Shown: positions 44,998 to 53,704 of the stretch, in pieces | Numbering within the stretch: position 1 is the stretch's first letter | How the letters are laid out: each line of letters opens with the position of its first letter | NCBI RefSeq assembly: GCF_002387895.1 | Contig: NZ_DGLI01000044.1 | Location: forward strand, 307,940-371,939 | Source of the DNA: Clostridium sp. UBA4548 | GTDB taxonomy: Bacteria; Bacillota; Clostridia; Clostridiales; Clostridiaceae | Direction of reading: 5' to 3' | DNA length: 64,000 nt | The notes under the pieces: generated by a model | Database searches by the model: none | What the model was told of the DNA's origin: nothing | The model's input: the letters and a program-made list of their open reading frames with translations, nothing else | Position numbers and translations under genes: made by a program

Positions 44998-45022
44998 TAT
45001 AGCAACAGAAATCGGAGGTAAA

Positions 45023-45505
45023 ATGGAAATTTTAATAGTATTTTTACTAAAACTACTGGACAATACGCTAGGCACAATGAAGAATATATATCTAGCCCGT
45101 GGAAAGTTCTTTTTTTCTAGCTTGCTAGCAGCCTTGTCTACAACTATATATATGATTGCCGTTGTAAAGATGGCAAGTTCAGATGGCATCCTAAGCATCG
45201 TAGCTATATGTGCCGCTACCTTTATCGGGACTCTGGTTCCAGGGCTTGCAGTTAAAAAATCTGAGAAGGAGAAGCTTTACATCTTTGATATCACAGCGGA
45301 CACCCTGCACAGTGGCAAAGAGTTTGCAGATATTTTAAGAAGTGAGAACATCGCCATAAAAACCAGCGTTGTCTATGACAATACCATGATAAAGACACTT
45401 TCCATAAAGGCATACTGTACTAGCAGGAAAGAAAGTAAAATGGTTAATGAAATAATATATCCAGCTTTCAAATACAATGTCTATGCACCAATGAGCTTAG
45501 ACTAA
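45023..45505 (+). CDS. DUF5698/DUF2179 membrane protein (UPF0316)
   Basis: A 160-residue protein. Three N-terminal transmembrane helices (about 1-85; LLKLLDNTLGTMKNIYLARG, AICAATFIGTLVPGLAV) are followed by a DUF2179 cytoplasmic domain (about 90-160). This is the common DUF5698-DUF2179 fusion of B. subtilis YebE-like proteins. GGAGGT lies 4 bp before the ATG at 45023; the upstream in-frame ATG at 44909 is in the leader. Function unknown; the leader terminator hints at ligand or stress control. Confidence 0.85.
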   Translation: MEILIVFLLKLLDNTLGTMKNIYLARGKFFFSSLLAALSTTIYMIAVVKMASSDGILSIVAICAATFIGTLVPGLAVKKSEKEKLYIFDITADTLHSGKEFADILRSENIAIKTSVVYDNTMIKTLSIKAYCTSRKESKMVNEIIYPAFKYNVYAPMSLD

Positions 45506-45702
45506 ACTCATCCTTAGAAAAACAACTACTGTTCTCCATTTATTAATCACCCCTGGGGCAACTTTCTCATATTATTTTCTAATTAACGCTCTCCTTAAAA
45601 GGCTTTTCAACTTGCTCCTCACTTAAGCCAGTTAATTCTACAATAACCACCTTATTAAATCCCTTACTAGTCATATTTCTCGCAATTTCTACTTTAGCCT
45701 AT
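45506..45702 (-). pseudogene. Rpn-family transposase 3' fragment
   Basis: The minus strand reads VEIARNMTSKGFNKVVIVEL and TGLSEEQVEKPFKESVN then a stop at about 45583, the C-terminal helix-turn-helix-like segment shared by Rpn transposases. DNA to 45506 includes CACCCCTGGGG, also present near the Rpn gene at 49568. Confidence 0.6.
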
Positions 45703-45812
45703 CTGATACTTTATCATCTACAACTTTACTCCTATACTTTATAACTAATACTAAGTGATAGTTTAGCAAGAATACTGAATGATTATTACTATCTAATTTT
45801 ATTGATAACACT
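45703..45812 (-). pseudogene. IS605-family TnpA 5' fragment
   Basis: The minus strand reads DSNNHSVFLLNYHLVLVIKY and RSKVVDDKVSDRLK followed by a stop, the conserved first 40 residues of IS605-type Y1 transposases. It is joined directly to an Rpn 3' fragment. The catalytic part is gone. Confidence 0.75.
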
Positions 45813-46020
45813 ACCTTTCAATCTTTACAACTGAATATAGTTTATTATTTCTGTTGCCTATCGGCAAGTGCTATCCATCTCCCTCCTATAGAGGACGGGA
45901 GAATTACGCACATGGAGGTTAAATCCTACTTGAGCACTTTACTCACCGCCAAACATTTGTTTGTATATTTATATTTTTCTTGTCAATAATTGAGATATAA
46001 GTTATAGAAAGGACTGGTTT
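45813..46020. mobile_element. Probable IS605 end sequence
   Basis: CATCTCCCTCCTATAGAGGA and the following GGGAG near 45872-45902 form a hairpin typical of IS200/IS605 ends; the element has no intact transposase. The rest up to the Rpn start at 46022 shows nothing further. Confidence 0.4.
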
Positions 46021-46021
46021 C

Positions 46022-46571
46022 ATGCATTATAATAGTGTTATAGAGAATTATTTCGTTAGAGAAAACTCAGATAAATATGAAGAGTTTTTACTTAAACCAA
46101 AGAATGATTTTGTTTTTAAGAAAATTTTTGGTGATGCTAAAATTAACACAGGTTCTAGAAATTCACTTTATCGAACTTAACAAGCTAAGGAATGTTAACA
46201 ATATGGATAAATTATCACAATGGATGAATTTTATAAAAAGCGATTCAAAGGAGGTTATTTTAGAAATGGCGAGGGTAAATAGTGAAATAGAAAAAGCTTA
46301 CGATATTTTGAGGACTATGAGGCAAAATAGAGAGGCTCGTGCCCTCTACCTATCAAGAGAAATAGCTCTTCGTGATGAAGTAACTAGACGTGAGGAAGCA
46401 TTAGAGGAGGGAAGAGTTACCTTATTACTAGAGCTACTCAACAGAAAATTTAAAGGCTTATCTGATGATTTAGAGAAAAAAATCAAAAAGCTTCCTGAAG
46501 AGAAATTTAAGACTTTAGCACTAGAAATTTTTGAACTTAATTCAGTAGAAGATATCTATAAGTACCTGTAA
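46022..46571 (+). pseudogene. Rpn-family recombination-promoting nuclease, internal deletion and frameshift
   Basis: An ATG at 46022 opens a frame reading MHYNSVIENYFVRENSDKYE then LLKPKNDFVFKKIFGDAK, the conserved Rpn N terminus, which ends in a stop at 46178. The C-terminal part continues in another frame from KLTQ-VLEIHFIELNKL at about 46139 to YKYL at 46571. About 100-150 residues including the PD-(D/E)XK core are deleted at the junction near 46140. The longest open frame (from 46077) is therefore a misreading at its start. Confidence 0.8.
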
Positions 46572-46639
46572 GAATCCATTTAATGAATTTAGTATGGTAT
46601 AATTAGAAATATAAAAACTTCAATAAAGGGGTGAAAAAT

Positions 46640-47203
46640 TTGAGCTTACCACAAGAAAAACTTATGACGCTAGATGAATTTTATAGATACAGGGAGAATA
46701 AAGAAGGTATTATTGAATACATTGATGGAATTACTTATATGGCTCCATCTCCTTCAACTAAGCATCAAAGAATATCTATGAGATTGTCTAGCAAATTATA
46801 TGAATTTTTAAAAGGAAAAGAATGTGAAGTTTTTTCTGCTCCCTTTGACATTAAATTGAAAAGTGATAGAGTTGCTGGAGATAAGATCGTTATTCCTGAC
46901 CTCTCTGTGATATGTGATAAAAAAGGTCTTGGTGATAGTGGATATGAAGGTGTTCCTACAGTAATTATAGAAATTCTATCCCCTTCAAATCAATCTCATG
47001 ATTTGGTATTTAAATTAAATTTATATATGCAATACGGAGTAAAGGAGTATTGGATAATTAACCCAATGCTTAACACTGTTCAAGTCTACGTTTTAGATGA
47101 AAATTATCAATATGAGCAGGCAGTGGTAAAAAGTGATGTCGGAAAAGTTTCTTCCCATATTTTAAAGGGATTTTCTGTAGATTTGGAAGAACTTTTAACA
47201 TAG
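46640..47203 (+). CDS. Uma2 family (DUF820) putative nuclease
   Basis: A 187-residue PD-(D/E)XK-fold protein: TLDEFYRYRENKEGIIEYID, the Asp of VIPDLSVICDK, and VIIEILSPSNQSHD (E-x-L variant common in Uma2), with YGVKEYWIINP. Uma2 proteins are abundant and of unknown function, possibly endonucleases. A TTG start at 46640 is preferred over GTG at 46631 because AAAGGGGTG then sits 7 bp upstream. The only intact gene among Rpn relics; terminator at 47261. Confidence 0.8.
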   Translation: MSLPQEKLMTLDEFYRYRENKEGIIEYIDGITYMAPSPSTKHQRISMRLSSKLYEFLKGKECEVFSAPFDIKLKSDRVAGDKIVIPDLSVICDKKGLGDSGYEGVPTVIIEILSPSNQSHDLVFKLNLYMQYGVKEYWIINPMLNTVQVYVLDENYQYEQAVVKSDVGKVSSHILKGFSVDLEELLT

Positions 47204-47260
47204 TAATATTTTGAGTTTATGCTGGATATTTTTATAACTAAATTAGTACTTTAAATTATA

Positions 47261-47287
47261 AAAGTCATGTGTCAAACACATGACTTT
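47261..47287 (+). terminator. Terminator of the Uma2 gene
   Basis: AAAGTCATGTGT with its complement ACACATGACTTT and a 3-nt loop, then CTTTG. Confidence 0.7.
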
Positions 47288-47289
47288 CT

Positions 47290-47419
47290 TTGATGTAGTT
47301 AGCAAACAAATTGTGTTCATATTTGCTAACTCTCTCTTTAATAAGCTTTTCAACTTGCTCTTCACTTAATCCAATTAATTCTACTATAACCCGTTTATTA
47401 AAACCTCTAATAATCATAT
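47290..47419 (-). pseudogene. Rpn-family transposase 3' fragment
   Basis: The minus strand encodes IIRGFNKRVIVELIGLSEEQ and VEKLIKERVSKYEHNL, the same C-terminal segment as at 45583-45702, but without the rest of the gene. It sits against the ABC-F stop codon. Confidence 0.6.
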
Positions 47420-47423
47420 AAAA

Positions 47424-49163
47424 TTATAGTAACTTAATCAGCTCTTCTAACTCTTCAGATAACTCTTTTGCAAGGATAAAATCAGTATTCTTTAAAGCCG
47501 ATTCTATTTTTGTTTCAACTAACTTTTTCTTTTGTTCTGTTTCTAAATAATCTTTGTCAAAATGACTAGCATAAATCATCTTTTTAAATTTCTTTATTTT
47601 CGTTTTTCTAATTGTTTTATCTTCAATGATTAAAACTGAATCCATACAGTTTACTACAGTGTAGAAATCATGAGAAATCATTAGTACGGCACCCTTATAG
47701 TTTTCTAGGGCTTTTTCAAGTGCTATTTGTGAATAGGTGTCTAAATGACTTGTGGGTTCATCAAGTAGCAACATATTTCCTTGACTTGCTGAAACTTTAG
47801 CGATTTGAAGTATGTTCTTTTCTCCACCAGATAAAGATCCTATCTTTTGATTAAGGGCTTCTTCCTCAAAACCATAGTCTGAAATATAATCTGTAACATC
47901 TTCATAAGTTTTAAGCCCAGCTTCTAAGAACTCTTCCATTATGGTGTTAGACTCATTTAGTGTTTTACCTGGAAGTTGAGATAAGTAAGCTACTTCCATG
48001 GCCTCATTTATCTCAATGGAAGGATTATTATTTTCAAAGATTTCCCTAAGTAGCGTAGTTTTTCCGGTACCATTGGGACCTATAATGGCTACTTTCTCGT
48101 TGGATTTAATTTCAAAGTTCACATTTTCTAGAAGCAACTCATCAAATGAAACACTGTAATCACTAACTTTTAAAGCAATGGTTTCTTCTATTTTATTATT
48201 TATAAAAAACCTGAAATTCGGATGTTTAATATCTAGAAATGGCGCTTTAATTCTACGCTTTTCTAATCTTTCATGAATTTTAACTCTAGCCCTTAGAGAC
48301 TTTCCTCTAGCACCTTCAGCATCAGTAGTTGCCCTATCTCTTAGTTTCTCTATTAACTTTTCATTTCTCTCAAGTTCTTCATTATCAGCAATTGCTAGTT
48401 CCTGCATCTCAATTTTAGTTTGAAGTAATGAGAAGTTATACTCTATATAGCTTCCCTCAAACTCTTGGAGTTCCATGTTTTCAAGGTGCAGAATTTTGTT
48501 AAAGCAATGATTCAGTAAATATCTATTGTGGGTAATAATTAGCATTGTACCCTTGTGTGAATTAATTAGATTTTTAAGAGAATTAAGGTTTTCAAAGTCT
48601 AAAAACACATCAGGTTCATCCATAATCATTAAGTCTGGACTGTTTAACATTTCTTTAATTACTTGAATAAGCTTGAATTCTCCACCACTAAGTTGGGATA
48701 TCATTAGATCTTTACACTTCATTAAGTTTGCAAGATTTAGGTTTTTATTAATGTTTTTTTCGAAGTCATCTCCATTAATTGCAGCAAAGGCATCCAAGGC
48801 TTCTTGGTACTTTTCTAGTAAGGGCTCAATATCAGAAGCTGTTTCCATTTCACTGCAAATAGCTGCTATTTCATTTTGCAGTTTAATAAATTCTTCCCCT
48901 ATATACTCAAAAACTGTAGTTTCTTCTGTTTCATCTAGCTGCGAGAACTGACTCACATAACCAATTCTACAATTTGGTTCTTTCTCTACCTTACCCTCGA
49001 AGATATATTTTTCAGGGTCCATAATTATATCTATCAGTGTACTTTTTCCACTGCCATTTCTTCCTATAAAAGCACAATGCTCTCCATCTTCTAAGGTAAA
49101 GGAAATGTTATTATATAAATCCTTTTGCGGAAATGAGTAGGACAAATTTTCAACTCTTATCAT
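47424..49163 (-). CDS. ABC-F family ATPase (ribosome-protection type)
   Basis: A 579-residue protein with two ABC cassettes and no membrane domain: Walker A GRNGSGKST and GPNGTGKTT, signatures LSGGEFKLIQV and LSGGEKNILQI, Walker B MDEPDVFLD and LDEPTSHLD. An interdomain linker lies near residues 225-315 and a C-terminal charged tail follows. ABC-F proteins of this kind bind the ribosomal E site and many confer resistance to lincosamides, pleuromutilins or streptogramins. The start at 49163 has AGAGAGGT 6 bp upstream. A terminator stands directly before that RBS, implying induction by antiterminated transcription. Confidence 0.83.
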   Translation of the reverse strand: MIRVENLSYSFPQKDLYNNISFTLEDGEHCAFIGRNGSGKSTLIDIIMDPEKYIFEGKVEKEPNCRIGYVSQFSQLDETEETTVFEYIGEEFIKLQNEIAAICSEMETASDIEPLLEKYQEALDAFAAINGDDFEKNINKNLNLANLMKCKDLMISQLSGGEFKLIQVIKEMLNSPDLMIMDEPDVFLDFENLNSLKNLINSHKGTMLIITHNRYLLNHCFNKILHLENMELQEFEGSYIEYNFSLLQTKIEMQELAIADNEELERNEKLIEKLRDRATTDAEGARGKSLRARVKIHERLEKRRIKAPFLDIKHPNFRFFINNKIEETIALKVSDYSVSFDELLLENVNFEIKSNEKVAIIGPNGTGKTTLLREIFENNNPSIEINEAMEVAYLSQLPGKTLNESNTIMEEFLEAGLKTYEDVTDYISDYGFEEEALNQKIGSLSGGEKNILQIAKVSASQGNMLLLDEPTSHLDTYSQIALEKALENYKGAVLMISHDFYTVVNCMDSVLIIEDKTIRKTKIKKFKKMIYASHFDKDYLETEQKKKLVETKIESALKNTDFILAKELSEELEELIKLL

Positions 49164-49184
49164 ATTAATACCTCTCTTTATCAT

Positions 49185-49210
49185 AAAAAAGAGCTTATAA
49201 AAATAAGCTC
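49185..49210 (-). terminator. Attenuator terminator in the ABC-F leader
   Basis: GAGCTTAT/ATAAGCTC stem with a 4-nt loop followed on the minus strand by TTTTTT, ending only 8 nt before the Shine-Dalgarno of the ABC-F gene. Resistance ABC-F genes are often controlled by such leader terminators. Confidence 0.7.
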
Positions 49211-49219
49211 CTAAATCTA

Positions 49220-49400
49220 TTAGGCATCTGAAAATAAATAATAAGTCAAAGATGTGAAGTATATTTTGAGTTCACAAGCAAGCTTGTGCAGACAAGGAAA
49301 TAGGTTCCTTAGATAGTAGAGCTATCTAAGGGTTCTGTTGACGCAGTATAAAACAAAATAGACAATCATACTGGCTTATTTATTTTTTGAAGATGCCTTA
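49220..49400. repeat. Repeat family 1, copy 3
   Basis: A 181-bp copy in the opposite orientation to 19318, with TAGGCATCTGAAAATAAATA at one end and TTTTTTGAAGATGCCTTA at the other. It begins 9 bp upstream of the ABC-F attenuator hairpin, so it has replaced or separated the normal leader and promoter. Confidence 0.78.
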
Positions 49401-49812
49401 CTTCTTAATTTTAATTTTTATTTAACTTTTATTTGCTAAACATATTCTACTATGTTTACCTTTGATAGCATAACACTTTTTATCACTAAGTTCAATGATT
49501 AAAAAAATCCATTAATAGCACAGAGAACTTGCCCTCTAGTTTCCTAGATTATGTTTGCATCTTCGTTAATCACCCCTGGGGTACTATCTTTGTCCTCAAA
49601 TTAAGATATAAATATAATGTGATATCTCAATTTGAAGATAGCTTAAAAAAAGATAAGAAGATATAGTGTTCATGCGGGTTTGAGGGTTTCTAGTAACATT
49701 TTCCCCTTTTAAAACACTAATAAATTGTACTATGTAGAATTGCTATGAACACTTGATAAAAAGGTTGTTAAATTATGAAGCCATGTGGTATCATTCCACA
49801 TGACTTCATAAT
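49401..49812. other. 412-bp spacer with Rpn 3' flank
   Basis: Positions about 49720-49812 match 51744-51850 nearly base for base, including the terminator of the Rpn gene. The CACCCCTGGGG block at 49568 and a G-rich GCGGGTTTGAGGG near 49676 occur. No gene supportable. Confidence 0.4.
49774..49810 (-). terminator. Terminator of the Rpn gene
   Basis: TATGAAG..ATGTGG and its complement around a TATCATT loop. The same hairpin occurs at 51807-51833. Confidence 0.65.
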
Positions 49813-50766
49813 TTAATTCATTATTTCTTTAGCTATTTCTTTTACTCTTTCTATACTTAAACCAGTATTTTTTGCAACAATTTCACAACTAAGTCCATCT
49901 CTAAGAAAGTTCCTAGCTATATTTTCTTTTTCCTTTTCTGCTCCAATTCTCATACCTCTTTTTTCAACTTCTGGATCATAAAAACTCTTAAACATAGTTT
50001 CCACCTCCTTACTTAAACCATCATAATAATTATAATTACTTATAAAATAGTCGTTTAAATTCTTAATCACTACTAACATTTCACTATAGTCTTCTAAATT
50101 AATTTTATCACATCTATAGGCTTCACTGATAGCTTCAAGGGTGTTTTTTATTGTGATCAATATATGTTCATTTATCTTTTCTACCTTTGCCTTTTTTTCT
50201 TCTTCTGGTTCCTTGCTTTCCCTTAACCTTTCCATAAACCTTCTATAATTAAAAAGCTGTAGAGGATATAGCAGGTATTTATTTTCTTCATGCAACTTTT
50301 GAAGATCATACTCCCAATATTTTAGCACTTTTACTTCATAGTGAATGCCTTCTTTCTTTGGAAAATTAATTTCTAAAGTAATCTTATCTTCTAACCCCTT
50401 CTCTTTTTCTAAAACAATGAGATATGGTTCTGGAAAGTTAATAATTATAGTATTTTTGTCTAGCTCGGTAAAGTTTTTAACAGCTTTATCAAAGCCATAT
50501 CTAAAAATCCTTATGCCCATGTCCTTTTCATATTTAGTTTGAAATTCAAAGGCATAATCATATAATTTATCTTTATAAGTAACTTCAATATATAAGTCTG
50601 CTCTAAAGCTTAAAAGACCATTATTTATATTTCTGTTTAGATTTTCCACATTGGGATAATAAACCTCTGCATCATCTCCAATATCATCACCATAAATAGA
50701 ATTAAGAAAATCAATAATAGGCTTCTTATTTTTAAGGGTAAATAATCGCTTCATTATACTATCCAT
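49813..50766 (-). CDS. Rpn family recombination-promoting nuclease / PD-(D/E)XK transposase
   Basis: A 317-residue protein, near full length. The PD-(D/E)XK core is in residues 40-125 (SFRADLYIEVTYKDKLYDYA, FEFQTKYEKDMGIRIFRYG) and the C-terminal segment reads FLRDGLSCEIVAKNTGLSIE. Rpn proteins promote recombination in a RecA-independent way. The first codons abut repeat family 1 copy 4, leaving no RBS for the ATG at 50766; an internal Met at 50754 also lacks one. It may therefore be 5' truncated or silent although the frame is intact. Confidence 0.75.
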   Translation of the reverse strand: MDSIMKRLFTLKNKKPIIDFLNSIYGDDIGDDAEVYYPNVENLNRNINNGLLSFRADLYIEVTYKDKLYDYAFEFQTKYEKDMGIRIFRYGFDKAVKNFTELDKNTIIINFPEPYLIVLEKEKGLEDKITLEINFPKKEGIHYEVKVLKYWEYDLQKLHEENKYLLYPLQLFNYRRFMERLRESKEPEEEKKAKVEKINEHILITIKNTLEAISEAYRCDKINLEDYSEMLVVIKNLNDYFISNYNYYDGLSKEVETMFKSFYDPEVEKRGMRIGAEKEKENIARNFLRDGLSCEIVAKNTGLSIERVKEIAKEIMN

Positions 50767-50769
50767 ATC

Positions 50770-50932
50770 TAGGCATTTTCAAAAAATAAATAAGTCAGTA
50801 TGTTTGTCTCTTTTGAGTTATACTGCGTCAACAGAACCCTTAGATAGCTCTACTATCTGCGGAGCCTGTTTCCTTGTCTAGCTCAAAATATCCTTCACAT
50901 CTTTGACTTGTTATTTATTTTCAAATGCCTTA
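50770..50932. repeat. Repeat family 1, copy 4
   Basis: A 163-bp copy with TAGGCATTTTCAAAAAATAA at the left and ATTTATTTTCAAATGCCTTA at the right; it lacks the internal AAGCTTGCTT palindrome. It touches the start of the Rpn gene. Confidence 0.78.
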
Positions 50933-51278
50933 ATGAAGTCTTTTTAGAATTATTATTTGTATCACTTTCATAATTTGAATCTTCTTCTCTAACTAAAGTT
51001 ATTACATTACCGTGTTTTAAGTAATACATAAATTCACTTCCTTTCATTAAATATTATTGACTAAAAACTAAATTGTAAACATATGTTCGCACGTTTCTCA
51101 AAGAAAAATACAATATTTGTTTAATAAGATAAACTGGTTAAGATTACAATTTGCTTATTATCACTATGATTTTTTTAAATGATCTTATAAAAACAAATTT
51201 ATTACAGATTTATGTATTACAAAATCCTACTTGGTAATAATTTAGAATGTTATCCAAAATTAATTTAAAGGTGAATAT
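50933..51278. other. 346-bp spacer
   Basis: AT-rich DNA. A short minus-strand reading (LKHGNVITLVREEDSNYESD, about 50945-51030) after an ATG with GGAAG upstream looks like the 5' start of a lost gene, possibly the original N terminus displaced by the repeat. Nothing else. Confidence 0.3.
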
Positions 51279-51628
51279 ATGAGCAGTTATAGAATTTTAA
51301 ATTGTGGTAGTTCTATGGAAAATTACTATATTTGTATTAATGAGAAAGTGGCAGGATTTACACAAAGAACTGCAGATGTAGGTGACACAATCTTTTTCTC
51401 GGTAAAATACAACAAAAAAATCTTTGCGGTGCTAAAGGAATTTTATCTGAGCATACAGATTACAAGCCTTGGGAGGATTCTCATAGATATGTTCAATGTT
51501 TTAAGGTTAAAAATATGGAATTTTGTACACCTTTTGATATTAGTATCTTAAAAGAGTATGGTGGAGCTTCAATTCTTTGAAATAAAGCACGTTACCTTGT
51601 AGAAAATCATTTTAATTTAAAGACATAA
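51279..51628 (+). pseudogene. EVE-like domain protein, frameshifted
   Basis: An ATG with AAAGGTG upstream opens MSSYRILNCGSSMENYYICI and VGDTIFFSVKYNKKIF; after one frameshift near 51422 it continues GAKGILSEHTDYKPWED, then FCTPFDISILKEYGGASI, a stop, and KARYLVENHFNLK. The wording parallels the N terminus of the intact EVE-nuclease at 32664 (GDNVYFFIKRKIYGIGKL). A decayed modified-base-binding or restriction-related gene. Confidence 0.55.
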
Positions 51629-51765
51629 TGAATCAAGAACATCCTGAATATTTTCTAAACACATGGGATGATGGTTGGTATCAAATAAAGTTGATATTAA
51701 AAAAATATTTAAAAGAAGACTTATTAGATTTTAATGAAAGCACTAATAAATTGTACAATATATAA
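51628..51765 (+). pseudogene. Small fragment, possibly restriction/methylase C terminus
   Basis: A 45-codon frame starting at a TAATG overlap with the previous pseudogene: MNQEHPEYFLNTWDDGWYQI, KLILKKYLKEDLLDF. The last ten residues are encoded by DNA identical to the flank of the Rpn gene (51744 on), so the original 3' end has been replaced. Family not certain. Confidence 0.4.
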
Positions 51766-51980
51766 TTGCTATGAACACTTGATAAAAAAGTTGTTAAATT
51801 GATAAAAGCCATGTGGTATCTCTCCACATGACTTCATAATTTAATTATTATTTCTTTAGCTGATTCATTAACTTTCACTAAATTAATTCTGTTGTTGCTG
51901 TCACAATTTCAATATTATGTCCCTTAGAATAAGCTCCTTGCTCCTATTAATACTTAAGCCTTATTGGTGTAATAGAGTTT
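51744..51980 (-). pseudogene. Rpn-family 3' end and flank, duplicate of 49720-49870
   Basis: About 120 bp match the Rpn 3' flank and terminator nearly identically, followed on the minus strand by a decayed Rpn C terminus (SAKEIII- like) with stops. This places near-identical direct copies on both sides of the region 49.8-51.7 kb. Confidence 0.6.
51807..51833 (-). terminator. Terminator hairpin, copy of 49774
   Basis: AGCCATGTGG and CCACATGACT arms with a 6-nt loop. Confidence 0.55.
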
Positions 51981-52023
51981 AGTGCTTTTTCATAACATTT
52001 AAAGTTTAAGTCAATGACTGTAC

Positions 52024-52770
52024 TTATTTTAAGCTATCTAAAAGCTTTATAATATAGTTTGATGCTTCATGGATTTGTTGCTCATTTGTTATAGAAGCTT
52101 CTCCATCCCCCTGTTGATGTCCATAATCTCCAAAACCCCCATGGTTTCCACCTTTTATTTCTATGAACTCTGAATCCTTTGGCACAAGGTTTTTAGCTTC
52201 TTTTACCTTACTTAAATCTGCCACTTTATCATTACTTCCCCATAGAGACAACACCTTTAACTGGGTTGAAGTTAAATCTTTACTGCTTTGTGGATAGGAA
52301 GCTAATAAAACCAGCCCTTTTATTTTATCATGATCAAAGGCATAATCTGCTGCCATAACTCCACCTAAAGAATGACCTCCTATAACCCAGGTATTTATAT
52401 CACTATACTTATTTATTATAGCATCTGCCTTATTAGGAGAAAGCACTGCTAGATTAAAGTTCATTTTAGCAATTACAACAGTATATCCCTTGGCAGCTAC
52501 TTCTTTAGCTAAAGGAGCATAGGCTGAAGCCTCTACTTTTCCTCCTGGATAAAAAATAAACCCTATATTTTTATTCTTAGAAACTGGACTAAATATTATG
52601 TCACCATTTTCTTCTACAGTTACAAGAGAATCAGATTTCAAAGTGTTAAAAGCTAAAGAACTAGCTTTATAGTAAGAACTTACATAAATAAAAAAAGCTG
52701 AGACTATTACTGCTAAGAAAACACCAAATCCAAGAAAAATTTTAAACTTCAAAGACTTTTTTTCCTTCAT
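52024..52770 (-). CDS. Alpha/beta hydrolase (dienelactone hydrolase-like)
   Basis: A 248-residue protein with an N-terminal membrane helix (IFLGFGVFLAVIVSAFFIY), so probably extracytoplasmic. The fold shows FIFYPGGKVEASAYAPLA, nucleophile GGHSLGG near residue 132, acidic WGSNDKVADLSK and catalytic His in KGGNHGGFGDYGHQ. Substrate unknown. GAGGAG precedes the ATG. Confidence 0.83.
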   Translation of the reverse strand: MKEKKSLKFKIFLGFGVFLAVIVSAFFIYVSSYYKASSLAFNTLKSDSLVTVEENGDIIFSPVSKNKNIGFIFYPGGKVEASAYAPLAKEVAAKGYTVVIAKMNFNLAVLSPNKADAIINKYSDINTWVIGGHSLGGVMAADYAFDHDKIKGLVLLASYPQSSKDLTSTQLKVLSLWGSNDKVADLSKVKEAKNLVPKDSEFIEIKGGNHGGFGDYGHQQGDGEASITNEQQIHEASNYIIKLLDSLK

Positions 52771-53122
52771 TCCATTTCTCCTCGTATAATTAATTTTGAC
52801 TATATATTTATATTATATATCTTCCATAAAGAGTAGGTAAGAATTTTTCAATAGTACTTTTGATTTTTTTATTAGTATATCTATATTTTATATATGAGCA
52901 TCTCATATGCTAAGCAACTTATTTATGCGCTTTTAAAGCAGGCACTATATACCATAACAGTTTTGTATTTACCTTCATGCTTCTAGCAAGTTCTATAGGT
53001 TCTCATTGAATACTTTCTTCTTTAATTTCCTAAATTGTATTTTAAATTGTAGCATAGAGGCAAAACTTTGGTAATTTAGTGGAGATTTCTAACCTTTTAC
53101 CTTTCTAAGGCATAGAGTTACT
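52771..53122. other. 352-bp spacer
   Basis: AT-rich DNA between two minus-strand genes; it holds the promoter of the hydrolase. I see no coding or structured feature. Confidence 0.4.
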
Positions 53123-53704
53123 TTAATTCAGTTCATCTGCTACCAAAGTATTATCTATCAGCATTCCACTTATATTAACCCCTAAGTTTTCTAGCTCAGC
53201 TATGTCAATATAAATACATCTGCTGTTTATATCCTTTTTCTCACTTTCATCTTCTCTTAGAAGTCGTACACTAAAATTTCCTAGGCAATATTCTTTATGT
53301 CTAATAAGTCTTCCTAAGTCGTAAGGTTTATTTTCATCAAAGCAGCACTGATAGCCTAATTCTCTGCACTTTTTTATAAGCTTATTAAATAAGGATTTTA
53401 TGTTAATTCTCAGAACATACCTTGCATTTTTATCTATAATCGCATCATAGTGATGTTTCCATTTTATTTCTCTATCCTTTGCCATGGTGTTCATGATTTC
53501 AAAGATTTTTTCTAGGTTGTTGAAGGTTATTTTATTGCTGCCACTGTAGCTTCTTGTTAGTGATGCTTTATTAAAAATTCTTTTTAAGTCCTCCTTAGCA
53601 GGCTTATTATCCTTTGATTTTTCTTCTGTAATAACTTGTTCACTTAATATAATTTCATTCTTTAGGTTTTTAATAGATTCTTTTTTATTGCTATAAATCT
53701 CCAT
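53123..53704 (-). CDS. Hypothetical protein
   Basis: A 193-residue soluble protein with a charged helical N terminus (about 1-60) and a mixed alpha/beta remainder (LRINIKSLFNKLIKKCRELG, RCIYIDIAELENLGVNISG). GGGGGG precedes the ATG and the frame is solid, so it is likely a real gene. I do not recognise a family and the neighbours give no clue. Confidence 0.68.
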   Translation of the reverse strand: MEIYSNKKESIKNLKNEIILSEQVITEEKSKDNKPAKEDLKRIFNKASLTRSYSGSNKITFNNLEKIFEIMNTMAKDREIKWKHHYDAIIDKNARYVLRINIKSLFNKLIKKCRELGYQCCFDENKPYDLGRLIRHKEYCLGNFSVRLLREDESEKKDINSRCIYIDIAELENLGVNISGMLIDNTLVADELN

